NCBI GenBank assembly: GCA_964036045.1 | Contig: OZ038402.1 | Location: 1,643,380 to 1,707,379, forward strand | Reading direction: 5' to 3' | Length of the DNA stretch: 64,000 nucleotides | Source: Eutreptiella sp. 'Long Island Sound 2002' | Taxonomy: Eukaryota; Euglenozoa; Euglenophyceae; Eutreptiales; Eutreptiaceae | In this document: positions 22,157 to 34,070 of the stretch, piece by piece | Layout: every line of letters begins with the position of its first letter | Position numbering within the stretch: position 1 is the stretch's first letter | Program-made: the position numbers and the translations under genes | The notes under the pieces: model-generated | What the model was told of the DNA's origin: nothing | Databases searched by the model: none | The model's input: the letters and a program-made list of their open reading frames with translations, nothing else

Positions 22157-22619
22157 CCACCACATGCACGATGCAAACCACACCCAGCATGCACACACAG
22201 GACACGCAGCACGCATACGTTGACTCTGTTAATAGTTGACGCCCGCCAGTTCGAGCAAAAGTCGAGTCTCGCTAGAAGACTCTGCAACCTTGAGATGGTG
22301 ACATCACGGCACGTAAGAGGTGTTCCAAGCCGCAGCTAGCCGTGGCTGGATTGGTTGACCCCCCCTCCCCCCCCTTGGCTGGCCGCGGCTGGCCAAAAAC
22401 AGCTGGGGGGGGTATGGCCAAAATCAAGGAAAATGAAGGGAAAACGGCCACACTTGGGGTCCCTGGGGGTGCAAGCCATCCCCTTTTGACTTGTGACTAT
22501 GTATGCCAGTTCATTTGGGGCAACTAGGTTGTGTGGCCTCTTTTGAAGTGCAAAATGACCCCCCTCCCTCCCATGCTCAACTTTACGTGCAGCTAAAGAC
22601 ACACAATGCGGAATACTTC

Positions 22620-22970
22620 AAAAAAAAAAAAAAAAAAAAAAAAATTTCAACACAAAAATTTTTTTCAACACAAAATTTTTTTCAACGCAAAATTTTTCAA
22701 CACAAAATTTTTGAACACAAAATTTTTCAACACAAAAATTTTTCAACACAAAATTGGTGTGTGGAACAAAAATTTTTCTGTTCAAAGAAAATTTGTGTTG
22801 GACACATCATCGTCGTCATGTGATCTTGAGAGCAGGCAAAATGCAAGGCAACAGAATATGGTGGCTAGATGGCTAGGTGGCTGAGTGGCCGGGCGGCTGG
22901 CTAGGTGGCTCGGTGGCTAGGCGGCTGCATGGCTGGTGGCTAGGCGGCTGCATGGCTGGATGGCTAGAGC
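22620..22970. repeat. Poly-A run, CAACACAAAATTTTT array and GGCTAGGTGGCT array
   Basis: An A run of about 24 is followed by about eight copies of a 13-17 bp unit, TTCAACACAAAATTTTT, to 22760. From 22861 to 22970 the 8-bp-like unit TGGCTAGG/TGGCTGCA repeats. Confidence 0.95.
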
Positions 22971-23109
22971 CCCCCCCCCCCTTCCCTCCCCACCCCCTAC
23001 CCCCCACTGACCGGAACAGGCCCGTAGTGTTGAATCCTATGGTTCAGTCGCAGATATAGGCAGTTGCCATCGCATGCCACACTATTATGTAACCAAATGC
23101 AATCAGTCT

Positions 23110-23278
23110 TTAGCAACAACAACAACAACAACAACACACGCGCACACGCACGCACGCACACATCACCCAAACCCCACTCACCATGGACAACACACACACA
23201 CACACACAGATACACACACACACACAGAGAATGAAAATGAATGAATGAATGAATGAATGAATGAATGAATGAATGAAA
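23110..23278. repeat. CAA, CA and TGAA microsatellites
   Basis: CAA at 23115-23135, CA at 23191-23226 with interruptions, and GAATGAAT at 23236-23277. GT repeats follow at 24767-24799. Confidence 0.95.
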
Positions 23279-23279
23279 G

Positions 23280-24766
23280 GACAAGACACACGCCATCTAA
23301 ACCGATTGAACCACATGAACCACAACCCTCTACAATCGTCATCAACCCTCAGTAGGCCTGTAACCGCCCACAACTATCTACGACACTCGAGAACCCTCCA
23401 AAACTCTCCACAACCGACTTATCCAGAATTGAATGCTGTGCATCGCTTCTTGGCTTGCAAGGGCGACATACTTGCGATGGAGATTGCATGTTTGTGTCTG
23501 TGTTTGTGTTCGTTTTGTGTCCTTCTAGGCAATATGTATTGCCACGCGTAATGCAAAATCAAAATCACCTGTTAGAATAGTTGCCTTCCGTCACCAAGTG
23601 TTTGCATTCTTTAGAATCGGGTTTCTCTCGTCAAAGGTGCTGATTGGAAAACACGCAAAATTGTGCACCGAAAATTTGCCCCCTCTCCCGCTTGTAGCAA
23701 ATGGGAATAATACAGGCCCAATAGTAGTGGCACCACTAGATTCATCATTTTGCATTCCCATTGGAACATGGCATGACTAGGGGGAGCAAAATGATGAAGA
23801 TTTTTATGAGTAGCCTGCTCGTGTTGCGTTTGAGACATGTGCCTATGGAGGCAACACAACGCACCAGACACGCACCCGACAAGGAACGCACTCTTGGACA
23901 AAGCGCATATTGTACACAAGCCCATGAACATACCCATGATGAGTTCCTCTATCTTGCCAATGATGATATCGAACATTTCATCCTCCGGGCTACACTCGTT
24001 GCTGGAACGGCCACGACGATACAACAAATACACAGACCGGAGTAACACCATTTCGCCTCACAAAGCCACCAGGCTCCGGCTATCTAGGTATCGGGTGTTA
24101 ATTTGTGCCACAACACGCCACACTTAAACGGTGCCGGTTCATTATTGGTGCCGGTGTCATTATTGGCCGGGTGACCACTTGCGAATTGCGAAGTTGCGTG
24201 TCAAGGCAATCCATTTCCTGTTGTGACACAAATCGTCGTGGGCGAAAGCCCTTGGGGGTGCCCACGGTTGCAGCGGGCGGTTGCGAGCGGTTCAAATGTG
24301 TGTGGCGAAACCAGAAACCAATTTCCATTCGACACACAAGGGGTGTGACCTATCATTATGCGCAGTTTTTTAAGGTGTTTCGATGAGCCTGCTATGAAGA
24401 ATGTTTACGGTTTAACAAAAAAAACATTGGGCGGTGGCTTTGCCATCATCAAAGAAGGGGTGTCATAATGTGGTAGGCGACTATTGATCTCGAGGCAAAC
24501 CCCCTCACTCTCAGTTTATGGCACGAGTGTGCACCCCTTGTCTCTCGTCGTCAAGCGAATTGGCACCTTCAGCGGCAGAACATCTGTGATCCGCGGATCG
24601 GGTGTCCATGTTACCCTTTTGCTTCCATCACATCACATCAAAGCGTGCGCCTTGAATCGTTTTCACGAATAGTTTGTGGGTCACTTGCCGCATGCTACAT
24701 GCATCATTAGTTGAACTAATGGCAGAGGGTTGTTGAGGAGGTCACCATGATTGTGTGCGCGTGTGC

Positions 24767-24799
<33 letters not shown>

Positions 24800-26225
24800 G
24801 TAGGCCGAGCCTTGCCCTTGCGTTTTCCACGTTGCGCACGAACGGCATTTGCATCCATTACATCTCAATGGTAATCACTATCCAATCTAATTTGATCATC
24901 ATCGTGGAGAACAATGGCATCAATCCCCTTGGGCCAAAGGATCCGGTCCAAATTGGAATGGATCGCATCCACGGAAAGTCATCCCTGCGGTCATTTCCAA
25001 CACAATGAATATAACAACGTATTCAAACATGCACTTCTTCCCTCAAGGCAGCGTTCTTCCCCTAAGTGCGCCTGGCAGTGCGAGGGGGGGGGGGTTGCCT
25101 AGGTGGCCCGGACCGGATCGATTCAAAACGTTAGGCAAGAGGGAGGAAGGGTGGGTGGCAGCGGTCCGCCAATTACTTGGGATCAGGGATCAAGGCTTTA
25201 ATACCAACGAATGGTTGTTGAGCAAGCTCTACCATTGAACAAACCAAGCTCGAAGAAAGAAATTTTCAAAGTGCAGCTATGTGACGTGCAACAGAAGAAA
25301 ACAAGTGATCCAAAAACACCCGTGGAAAAAAATTTAAATGGTCCCTCGAGTCACACCGATCGGACACACCATCTGGCCGATGAAGCTTGGTCGCTTGGCT
25401 ACGAATAAGACAAGTTACTACACTATTGCTAATGGATTGTGGTGCCCCAAAACCCTTTGCACTGGTGGATTCTTGCTTGTTCGTGCATCATTGTTTCCGT
25501 CTCCCTCCCCACGGTGATATACTTTCGTGGGGGCCTAATTATTGGAGTTGGACAAGTCACCCAAAGGTCGGTGGTTTTGGTGGATTGAGTGTGCTTTCAT
25601 ATTCTGTGGTATTCTGTTAGGAAAATGGCCGGTCTTTCCCATTCGTGGTCCCGCACGGTGGCGCGCACGAGTCAAATATCCATACCTACTTATGACAAGC
25701 CTGGAAACATTGGATAGGACTGGGAAATATTACTCAACTCGAAACGCTCACATGGTACCCTTCACCGCACTTCGAGGTCCTTGGTTTCAACATCAACTAT
25801 AATTGTACATGTGATGGTCTAGGTTCCGTACCTTGCGAAGACAAACTCTGTTTCGTCCATATCAGTGTCATCCTCAAAGTCATGCTTGATAATGGTGCCG
25901 TGGGAACTCGAGTCGGCCTTCATGCTTCAAAGTTTGTTCATCCAAACCAAATTCTAAGGAACGGGAAAGAGGGGAACGAAATTAGTGGTTCAACCAACCA
26001 CTTTCACGGGTTGGTCATTTCACTCCTCACAACCGGCCTACTGTGGTCATGAAAGGCGAAGAATAATCCCAACGCAACAACACCCGTTGGCATCCCTTTG
26101 CCAACCAAAGGTCTATCATTGAGTAGCCACATCCTGAAGACCTTCACAAGGCACACAATATGATCACGCAATTTTGCCAACAAAAGGCGCAGGCACCGGT
26201 CTAGGGTGGGCACGGGAGGTGTCGC
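23280..26225. other. AT-richer stretch without recognisable genes
   Basis: This part lacks the G/C homopolymers common elsewhere, apart from one G run near 25083. Several 60-150 residue ORFs exist, e.g. minus strand 23611-24051 with phrases such as MFDIIIGKIEELIMGMFMG and plus strand 24840-25008, but frames are short and no domain is recognisable. They may be decayed transposon coding sequence. Confidence 0.35.
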
Positions 26226-26228
26226 GAA

Positions 26229-26603
26229 ATGGGAAACCTCCCTTTTTGGGCTCAACTAATGGTCATTTTGCTTTACAATGGTCTAAAAAGAACAAATAAG
26301 GTCCCCCCAACCATCGCCCACACGTATACATGTGGATGGACCAAATCATGCTCATTTTGGGGGCAAAAAGTCCCACCGGAACGCATCGTCAAGCCTAAAA
26401 CAAGTGTAAGATGGTGTCTGATGCGCTATATATGTACACAATGTGGAAGGCAAAGATGCTTTTGTGTTGGAAATTGTATTGGAGCCCATCATGCGACCTC
26501 GGTGAAGCCAAAAAGCAAAAAAAAACGCCAAAAAAAGGCTCTTACATACTTCGTCTGGTCGTCTGGGCGCAGATCAGTGCGAGCGGGCGGCCGCTATGCC
26601 TGA
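26229..26603 (+). pseudogene. Cysteine-rich ORF, possibly the C-terminal zinc region of a piggyBac-like transposase
   Basis: The frame contains YTCGWTKSCSFWG, then MRYICTQCGRQRCFCVGNC followed by IGAHH, then a Lys/Arg-rich tail (KPKSKKKRQKK). The C-x2-C-x6-C-x3-C-x3-H spacing resembles the cysteine-rich C-terminus of piggyBac-type transposases (usually C-x2-C-x4-C-x3-C-x3-H). No DDE catalytic part was recognised upstream, so the family is only a suggestion. Confidence 0.25.
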
Positions 26604-26604
26604 G

Positions 26605-29530
26605 GGTATCACCACTGTCACCGAAATCACCAAGCGATTTGCAGCCTTTTCTACGTGGCCACAGGGAAGATCTCCCTGACTTGCCAGGCCTTGTCCGGCT
26701 TGTGCAGCAAATACATTTTTTCCTGAACGTCAGCTCCGTCAAACTTTTGCAACTATTTCACAGTCGGCCCTTGTCAGAATTTCACGCCCTGGAGCTCACT
26801 TTTTTGGGGGTTACATGGCACAAAGCTGGTCCTCTGGTTGTTTGTCCTTTGGATGTTTTTCGACCACAACAAATGCTTCCCTTCTCAGCCCATGTGATGA
26901 GTGGCAGGCCAGTCTCTCACTGCCAGTGGAAACTGAACTTTGTGGAAACTTGTTGGTCGAAATGCGACTGGCAGCTATTCTGGCGACACCATAGTTTCAT
27001 CATGCTGCATCAGGTCACAGACCAAACTCATATGATCGCAACGCTGGTGGTGAAGTGTGAAGTCGGTAATCTCTGCGACCGATGCGCGTGTGGGTTTGAC
27101 GGCAACGGTTAATTCTCCAATAGAGGGCAGGGATCCTTTGTTTACCGTTCTTTTTTGTTGACCACGTACGGCTTGCAGGTGTCCATAAGACCACAAGCTG
27201 CTGGAGTTGGGCTTGTGTTCGAGCCTCAAGGATTCGCCTGTCTGTTTGTGTTTTCACCCTTCTGGATGCAAAACGTGCTGGCGTTCTACTGCTATCGACT
27301 TATGACAGACTAATTTTCCGTGAAAAGTCCGGTGTGAGGGACACAAAGCGTGACATATTTGGTGCATGCTATCACTGCGGGTCAAGTCGTAGGTTCTCAA
27401 GGGTCAAGACCAAGGAACAAAGTGCTGTTGTGCTGCGTCGCAGTTGAGATACGTTAGGCATCTGCCATTTGAAGTTTTCCATGGAGCTTCCCCGTGTGAT
27501 GTTGTTGTTCGTTAGTTTGGCCGTGTTGCATGTTTATACTTTCGCGTGATCGTGCGTTGTCACCTTCGCTGTCTGTCCACGAGGCCTGAGGCACATGTGA
27601 GGACCGTCTGCGGGTTGGTCTTCTGCAGTGAGGCGCGGGCACAGTTTGCACCTCGTCTCTCTAAGAATTTTTATTTGTCATGTCGAATACCGCGGTTGGC
27701 GTCCAAGGGGCAATTGGTTGCATCGAGGTCTGTCTTCGCTGAGCGTCACACGACGTGTGCGTTGGGTTTTATGACACGACGAAGTCAAGCATCCAACACG
27801 TCTCCCAACAACTGCAAAGGCCAGAAGTGAATTTGCACACCACATCCACAGCTCGGTTCTTTTCTTCCAATTTTCCAATCTCTTTGCCATGGTGTTGTTT
27901 GTGCCGCAGACTGAAGAGCAGCGGTGCCGCGCCGGTTGCATTTCAATAGAGGCAGCACAACGTGCAATCGTCACCAAGGCCTTCTTGACAGGAAGAAAGG
28001 AATCGGTGTGTGTTTGCACATCAGGGCACGGTCAAGCAGTGCTTAGAAGTCTTGCAGTGGTCCTGGCTTGCGGATTAATCGCTCACAAACCGGGAGAGCT
28101 CGCCTGTCGTCTGTACAGGATGCCGAACCAGGGCAAACTGGAGGTCTCAGAAGACAGTCGAGAGCTGAGCACGTCCCTGACTCGGTATGCCACTGCGTGC
28201 CTGCTGCTGTATGTGTGCTTTTGTGTTTTGCTTGTGGCATGTCTGCCTGCCACAAGGAAGCAGCTTTCTGTGGTAGTTCAGCACTATGTGAGATGCACAT
28301 ATTACACACAGCACCTGGCAACTATTTCCGTTTACGTTATTGTGCAGGGTAAAAAGAGGCGTGGTGGCAGCATTTCGTACGTCGATTTGATGTGCTATGT
28401 CAACAAGCCTGGTATGTGCTTGGGATGGCCAAAGGGGTGCACAAAGGTGTAGAACGTCATGAACATACACACCTAAATACACGATGCGCAAGCCGGGAGG
28501 GGAAATTGTAGCACGGACCTGGGAGGCCGAACACGACCGAAGCGAACGTTTCCAGCATACGTTTTTGCATAACAGAGTACTTCTTTGGGAGGGGGGGGGG
28601 GGGGATGGCGGTTTCCAACAACAGTCGCGGCCCGGGTGACCACGGGAAATGGTCGTACCCTCAAACACTCGGACCTTTCATTTCCGTTTGGCTCAGTTGC
28701 AAGGGGTCTCGATCGCCGCTTGTCTATCTGTCCTCTTTGGATCATTGTTGCATGACCACATCAGTCGTTCAGTGATTGTTGCAGCGCACAGGCGCAGTGT
28801 GTACTATGCCTGTCTTATTCCCAACATTCGTGTCGTGCCAACCTTAAGACCCGAGGTGCGCAGCCGGCCTCCAGCTCAAGGCAGGCCCCACTGTGTTCTC
28901 TCATGGCGGTTGTGCCGTTTCGTGGGCATGCAGTCCTCCTCATGCGTCGTGATTGTGGTCGCACATGCCGTGTACCTCAGGGCAAACCCATGCGGCCCCA
29001 CCGGCCAGTGTTGCGGGACGGAAGAGTTGCCCCGCCACTCCGCACGAGGTGTGCTTGCTTCGTCACAAGGAGAAAGGATACCTGGGGATACCGTACCGCA
29101 GGCTGCAAATACCTATCTGAGTGTAGTTAGGCTCGAGGGCAAGGAACATAAGCAGGGAATCAAATCAGCTTGAAATCTTCCAAGCACGATGCTCCAGCCA
29201 TGGGGTTGCATACAACAGCAGCAAAGTGCGAAACAGGAGCCATAAAACAAGCAACACGTCAATACCTCTGGCACTGCGCGGAAGACCGAGGCATTTCAGG
29301 GAGGTCACACACACAGGACGGCCCGAGGGGTGGCTAGCGGTTCCCCACCCTAGGAACGAAGCCCTGTAATCCCTGCTGAATAAGGTAAGATACAAACTGG
29401 GTGGGTGCGTGGGCCCACCAGCTTTATGCAGTGTAATGACAAAAGGGAGGATCAGTAATCTCGGCCGCAGCCCAAAGCACACAATTTGCAGAAAGACCAA
29501 ACCGAGTCCATGCGGTTAGGGCCCGAAGCA
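26605..29530. other. No gene recognised; scattered ORFs
   Basis: Plus-strand ORFs at 26411-27112, 27889-28452 (two hydrophobic stretches, e.g. YATACLLLYVCFCVLLVACL) and 28649-29173 are longer than average for this region, but none shows a domain. A run of 13-14 G lies near 28590. Confidence 0.3.
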
Positions 29531-29536
29531 GTACAC

Positions 29537-30275
29537 CTGAAGCCCGACCAGTCGAGGGTCTCCCCACAGGGCCACTGCCGCACGTCCTCGGCCGCGTTCT
29601 CGACGGACACGTACCGCTCCTTCCCATCGTGTTCCGCGACCGTCTCAAGGTCCCACCCCCGGACGACCCCGGGCTCGAAGAGGCAGAGTGCGCGACCTCT
29701 CCGGAAGAGCTTGGGCCTTGCGTGCCGCCCGGACTTCGCGCTTTTCCGGTCCCGACTGCTGGCAGGGGAATGCACGACGTGGGCAGTCATGGCGGGTGGG
29801 TTGTTCGACGCGCTCTTGTTGATCGAGGGCGCTGATTTGTGTTGTTGGTGCACAGCCTGAGGAGAGTGCATCCTCCAGAATATGAAGACGAACACCACCT
29901 TGTCAAGGAGGCGCACGCTTGGACAAGCGCAAACTCGAAACTGAATGGAATTGGGTCGGGGGGGGCATATGGAGGCACAAGGGGGGTTCAGCGGGGATGG
30001 ATCAGTCAAAATGACCCCCCATGAGGTGCTGATCAAATCGAGGTCATGGGGGAATCCCAGCCGCCTCGCTCGCGGCTGAGAAGCGCAGTCCCATGGGTGG
30101 CAGGAATACCAGTCCCGGTCCTCATTGGTGCCGCAGCAGCTTGTCCCCTTGGCTTGTCTGCAGGATCGCAAGTCCGGCACCCAGTCTTTCTCGCCCGAGG
30201 ACCTGCGGAGATCGGCCATGCGACGAAGCGCGTTTGCCAACTCTATCGATGTGGCAGCCCGGAGAAACTCGGGTC
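29537..30275 (-). CDS. Tentative two-exon gene fragment, unknown product
   Basis: Two minus-strand segments join in phase. 30203-30275 follows GGCACAG, reads GPEFLRAATSIELANALRRM and ends at CGCAG|GTCCTC. 29537-29758 follows CCTGCCAG and reads SRDRKSAKSGRHARPKLFRR, then GWDLETVAEHDGKERYVSVE and NAAEDVRQWPCGETLDWSGF, ending at TTCAG|GTGTAC. The second has a convincing mixed composition. Against the model, the plus strand of both segments is also open, and a C run on the plus strand upstream of the first exon is opposite to the orientation seen at the better genes. No family recognised. Confidence 0.3.
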
Positions 30276-31067
30276 CTGTGCCACGTGCCACGCGACACGC
30301 ACCCTTGGCCATTGCTCGCTGTCACTGCCACACCCCGGGGGAGCCATGCCAGCCCCCCCCCCTCCCCCCGGTTGAGTGGGCACGAGCGGCCACCGGAGAA
30401 CAGACACAATGGACAAAAGTAGGAGCTTCGAGAATCGCGGGATCGTTCCCTACGACGGCGTGTTTTGTGTCATGATCGCCAGTCGAGCCGCTTACCAACC
30501 GTCCACGGCTGGCGAGCAATTGGTGTGATTTCTGCGCAGGGCTGCTTTGACTACGAAGCAGGGTGTCACCGTCCAGCAAAGCGCATGCGCGTCGCAAAAC
30601 ACACACGCGCGCGCGCACGTTGGGGTCGTTGGTTTGGTCGTTTGCCCCACCACAGGGATCACCAACAGGCCTCGGGCACGGAGCATGGGCTGCAGGGTGC
30701 CGTCGGGACGACATCGCGCAGAAGCCAGGTAGTCGGTGGATCCCAACGTCACATCCCCCAAGCCGTAAACAGCACGAGCCCCCCCCCCCCCCCCCCAATA
30801 CCTTGGAGATATGGGAGGAAGGGGTTTGTAGACAACGTCTGCCACAAGTACATCATTGTAGGCACTGTCGGTATGTTGTCGACATGACGAGAAAATATGC
30901 CAGAAGCCCAAGAGTCCGTGCACATGGGATTTCCGGTCTTTTGTCTGTAGACACGAGAGACACTAATGAGGAAGGGAGCCTTCGGCCTCCTTTACAAGAA
31001 CGGTCCAAGCAGAATATTTCCACTGTGCACATGGGGATCCTGAGGATGCCGGCGGGGACGGGGGGGG

Positions 31068-31225
31068 TTGGCACAAGGCCATGGTGTTGGTTTGTTTGCC
31101 TTTGGCGGTGCCTATTGGCCTCTCGCCACTGCACATTCTGACCCTCTGTGGGCCCGAACGTGTTTTGGTCGTGTCAACGGAGCCCCCGGATGACTTGTCC
31201 TGTTTGACTACTCCGGGGGTCGGCC
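31068..31225 (-). mobile_element. Element R1, partial copy
   Basis: Reverse complement of the middle of the 321-bp R1 element, including the phrases GCGGTGCCTATTGGCCTCTC, CTGACCCTCTGTGGGCCCGA and GATGACTTGTCCTGTTTGAC on the plus strand. It is truncated at both ends. Confidence 0.85.
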
Positions 31226-31429
31226 CAGCGCTGCCTTGTGCGCGCCGGTGTGTGCATCTGCAGGATCATTTTCCTGACAGGGGCTTCTGACAGCCACAAT
31301 GCGGGGGGCTGGGGGGGGTGGCACGAGGCGGGGGCGGGGGGGAGGGGGTTCGTGCTGACTGTCTCCGCGGCAATCCCCGTCCCACGCCAATCCAGTCCAG
31401 TCCACTTCTGCCCCGTGTCGCTGCTGCAG

Positions 31430-32158
31430 AGTGCGATCTGAAGATCTCGTTGGACTTCATGAAGACCGCGCGCCCCGACGTTCCCCTGGCAAGCCCCGCC
31501 TCGTCCAAATGCAGGACACCTCGTGGTATGTGGGGGCGGGTGCATTTCCATGGAGAATCTTCCATAGGGACACAAACGCCCACGTACAAAGGTGCAGACC
31601 CATACGTCCCCACGATGACCCACACCCGGTTCAGATACTGGCACTACCACAGACAGAGAGATCGCCAGACCCACCACCACACACACACACACACACCGAC
31701 ACTGATATGGACACCAGCGGGGGGGAGGGGAGGGTGTCTCCCGCAGCGCAGATGAGCTGTTTGCGCAACAGGAGGAGGAGCCCACTGGGGGCAGACCAGC
31801 CGTCAGGGGGAAAGGGACATGTGGTGGACGGCCGGGACAACGCGTGGAGGAGCAGGCACCTGGGCCTCACGCACACGGAAACACAGCGAGGCAGGCTATG
31901 GACAGCCTGAGGACGGTGGTGTGTGGACAGCAAAAAAAAAGGGTCAAACGACCCCGGCCTCAACCAGCACAACCCCCAATACGCCAACTACTGGGCGCCG
32001 CTGACGCGCAAACGGCACATCCCGCCGCATCCAGCACAGCCCCAACACACCAACGACTGGGCTCCGCGGACGCGGAAACGACACCAGCAGGAGCACCGGC
32101 CGCAGCGGCCGACAGAAAGCAGCGACCCGACGCAACATGCGAAGGGAAGAACGGATAA
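31430..32158 (+). CDS. 3' end of a gene encoding an Ala/Pro-rich, probably nuclear protein (two exons)
   Basis: Exon 31430-31525 follows GCTGCTGCAG and reads CDLKISLDFMKTARPDVPLA then SPASSKCRTPR, ending one base into a codon at a strong donor G|GTATGTG. Exon 31752-32158 follows GCAGCGCAG, and its first two bases complete the codon: DELFAQQEEEPTGG, then basic QQKKRVKRPRP, an Ala-rich segment with a near-repeat (RQLLGAADAQTAHPAASS and HQRLGSADAETTPAG), ending ATCEGKNG-stop. The basic cluster resembles a monopartite nuclear localisation signal. Upstream exons were not found and the family is unknown. Confidence 0.5.
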
Positions 32159-32797
32159 CCGTCCAGGGCACCGTAAAGAAACAACAACCGGACGGAATGT
32201 CACACGGGGGGGGGGGGGGGGGTTTCGGAAAGGGGACAATTTCGTGGGGACAATTTTCGTTTTTCAGTTTGGCGCCGAAATCCCCCCCGCGAATTTCTTT
32301 GCGCAATTCGGGGTAGTTCCTGCCCCTTGTGGGTCCTCCGGTGGCGGTAGCCAGGGGTTGTTGGTTCGTCCATCTTGCTCGCTTGGGAGGGAGATGGAGC
32401 ATTTTTGTGAGCTTGGTCCGACTGCGAGAAAGGCCGCATTTTTGGACAGTTGGGGGGTGTTGCGCCCCGCACCAGAATTGGATGTGTCCCGAAATCACCT
32501 CGAAGAGAGGTTGTTAGATCAAGCGCAGGCGCGGGCGTCATATACCCCCCTTTTTTGGGGTCATTCGCGTAGCATACCCCAAGGCATGATATTGGATGTC
32601 CAACCCCTTGTAAAATCATTATTTTGCCCAATAAGACCATCCCCCAATGGATTTTTGGATTCTGAGGCCTCTATCCCCTAAAACTAGATATCGCTTTTTT
32701 GGGGGTGGGGGTGTGCGGGGGGGTGTTGGGGGGGGGTCAAAAGTTTTTGCTGAGAAGGCTCCAAGCAGTGGGGAAGCATATTGTTAACACACAACTG

Positions 32798-32853
32798 CTG
32801 GTCGAATGGTAACACAGCAGGCCGCAGTTCGGCGGTTCGAATCCTGGTCGGCC
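32798..32853 (+). tRNA. tRNA-like sequence in element copy 2 (non-functional)
   Basis: GTCGAATGGTAACACAGC is followed after only about 15 bp by GGTTCGAATCCTGG. The spacing between boxes is too short for a tRNA, so the anticodon arm has been lost. Confidence 0.5.
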
Positions 32854-32889
32854 CACTTTTTTGCGGCCGCGGCGGCATATTTACTGTAC

Positions 32890-32948
32890 CGGGGTTGGAA
32901 CCGCCGACCAAAAAGTCCATAGGCCGCTGCATTACCATTCGGCCACTG
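32890..32948 (-). tRNA. tRNA-like sequence facing the one at 32798
   Basis: On the minus strand GAATGGTAATGCAGCGGCC is followed by GGCGGTTCCAACCCC, the same two boxes in facing orientation. Confidence 0.45.
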
Positions 32949-33144
32949 CTTCAATACTAGGACATCAGAGTCCCCAGTGCTTGGGGCCGTGTCTGCCACT
33001 GACAAAAAACCCAAACTGTGTGTTTCTGTCTGACTGACTGCTGGCCTGGCTCAGGGACTGCTTGGCTGACTGTCAACCTCTCTTCGAGGTGCACTGCCGA
33101 AGGCAATAGAATTTTTTTGTCCCCAGAAATCCTCCCATACCCCC

Positions 33145-33305
33145 CGTTATCACAACCAAAACACATTCGGACCCACAGAGGGTCAGAATGAGCAGTGGTG
33201 AGAGGCCAATGAGCAGTGGTGAGAGGCCAATGAGCAGTGGTGAGAGGCCAATAGGCGCCGCCAAAGGCAAACAGTCAGATACCGAGGCCTTGTGCCAACC
33301 CCCCC
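33145..33305 (+). mobile_element. Element R1, partial copy with a triplicated 21-bp unit
   Basis: Matches R1 from the CACAACCAAA/CACATTCGGACCCACAGAGG phrase to CCTTGTGCCAACCCCCC. The 21-bp unit GAGCAGTGGTGAGAGGCCAAT occurs three times in tandem, against once in other copies. It abuts the inverted-repeat element on its left. Confidence 0.9.
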
Positions 33306-33689
33306 ACTTGTACGACGGAATGGCCCCAAACAATTCCAGGCACCCGTTGGAAGCAGTGAATTTGAGGTGCAGGGCAGTACAGCGATCTGACCCCAAGGGT
33401 GTGGGCGCACGTGTGTACGTGTTTCAACACGTCTGTGCCTCTCTGTCCCGTGATATTAAACCCGCTCATCAGCCCCCCCCACCCACAACACGGAAAGCCC
33501 CACGACAACAGCAGCAGCAGCAGCAAGTTTGTGGCGGGGATCGCAGCACCGACTTGGGAAGGCCTGCAGTGGTGGTCATGACCACCAAGAGTGTTGTGGC
33601 CCATTTTGACGATTGCCCAGAATGGGCGGATGGAGCTGAGAGATGCACGTGTTACACGAAGGTCGTTTGCAGAAGACAAATGACAGTTG

Positions 33690-33690
33690 T

Positions 33691-33756
<66 letters not shown>

Positions 33757-33757
33757 G
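33690..33757. repeat. TTG microsatellite
   Basis: About 22 TTG triplets in a row. The poly-Cys, poly-Leu and poly-Val ORFs across it are artefacts. Confidence 0.98.
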
Positions 33758-34070
33758 CGGTGTTTCGTGGGCTCGATACGGGGCAAAATTTTGCTTCGGC
33801 GCCTTCAGCACCAAGAGGCTTCAAGCTTCAAAATATTCGGCCACAGGGGGACCCAAGGAGGAGGAGGGGGGTTCCCAGCCAAAACCCCCTTCAGGCCCCC
33901 CCATCCCCCCCTCGTAATACATCCCTGGGGCCGACATCAGCTTTACCTGTGTTGATTCAGGTACGCCCGACTGCAGAGCGCCTTGGGGCTTGCCCTTGTG
34001 TGGTCCGTGTGTGGCACGAGTTTGTTTGGCCCCCCGTGTTCCTCGTTCTCGTGGGGCCGCAGGTGTGCAG

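Larger units (their letters stand above)
32496..33112 (-). mobile_element. Inverted-repeat element with paired tRNA-like sequences, copy 2
   Basis: A perfect 18-bp inverted repeat bounds it: CACCTCGAAGAGAGGTTG at 32496 and CAACCTCTCTTCGAGGTG at 33074. It is the reverse complement of the copy at 4866-5510 over nearly the whole length, including the AT-rich part with CTATCCCCTAAAACTAGATA and the outer extension ACTGCCGAAGGCAATAGAA. Two facing tRNA-like segments are again present. Confidence 0.85.

Noticed and set aside
21553-22339. Long ORFs with CVVLC and TQHNT repeats
   Set aside because: Produced by a 5-bp repeat that has no stop in any frame; a pentanucleotide array, not a gene.
30960-31030. 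Phrase RKGAFGLLYKNG resembling a protein-kinase glycine loop
   Set aside because: No VAxK lysine or any later kinase motif follows, and a stop occurs within 15 residues; likely chance.
31844-32681. 252-residue plus-strand ORF spanning 31923-32681
   Set aside because: It is out of frame with the better two-exon model and runs through a G homopolymer and into the inverted-repeat element, so most of it cannot be coding.
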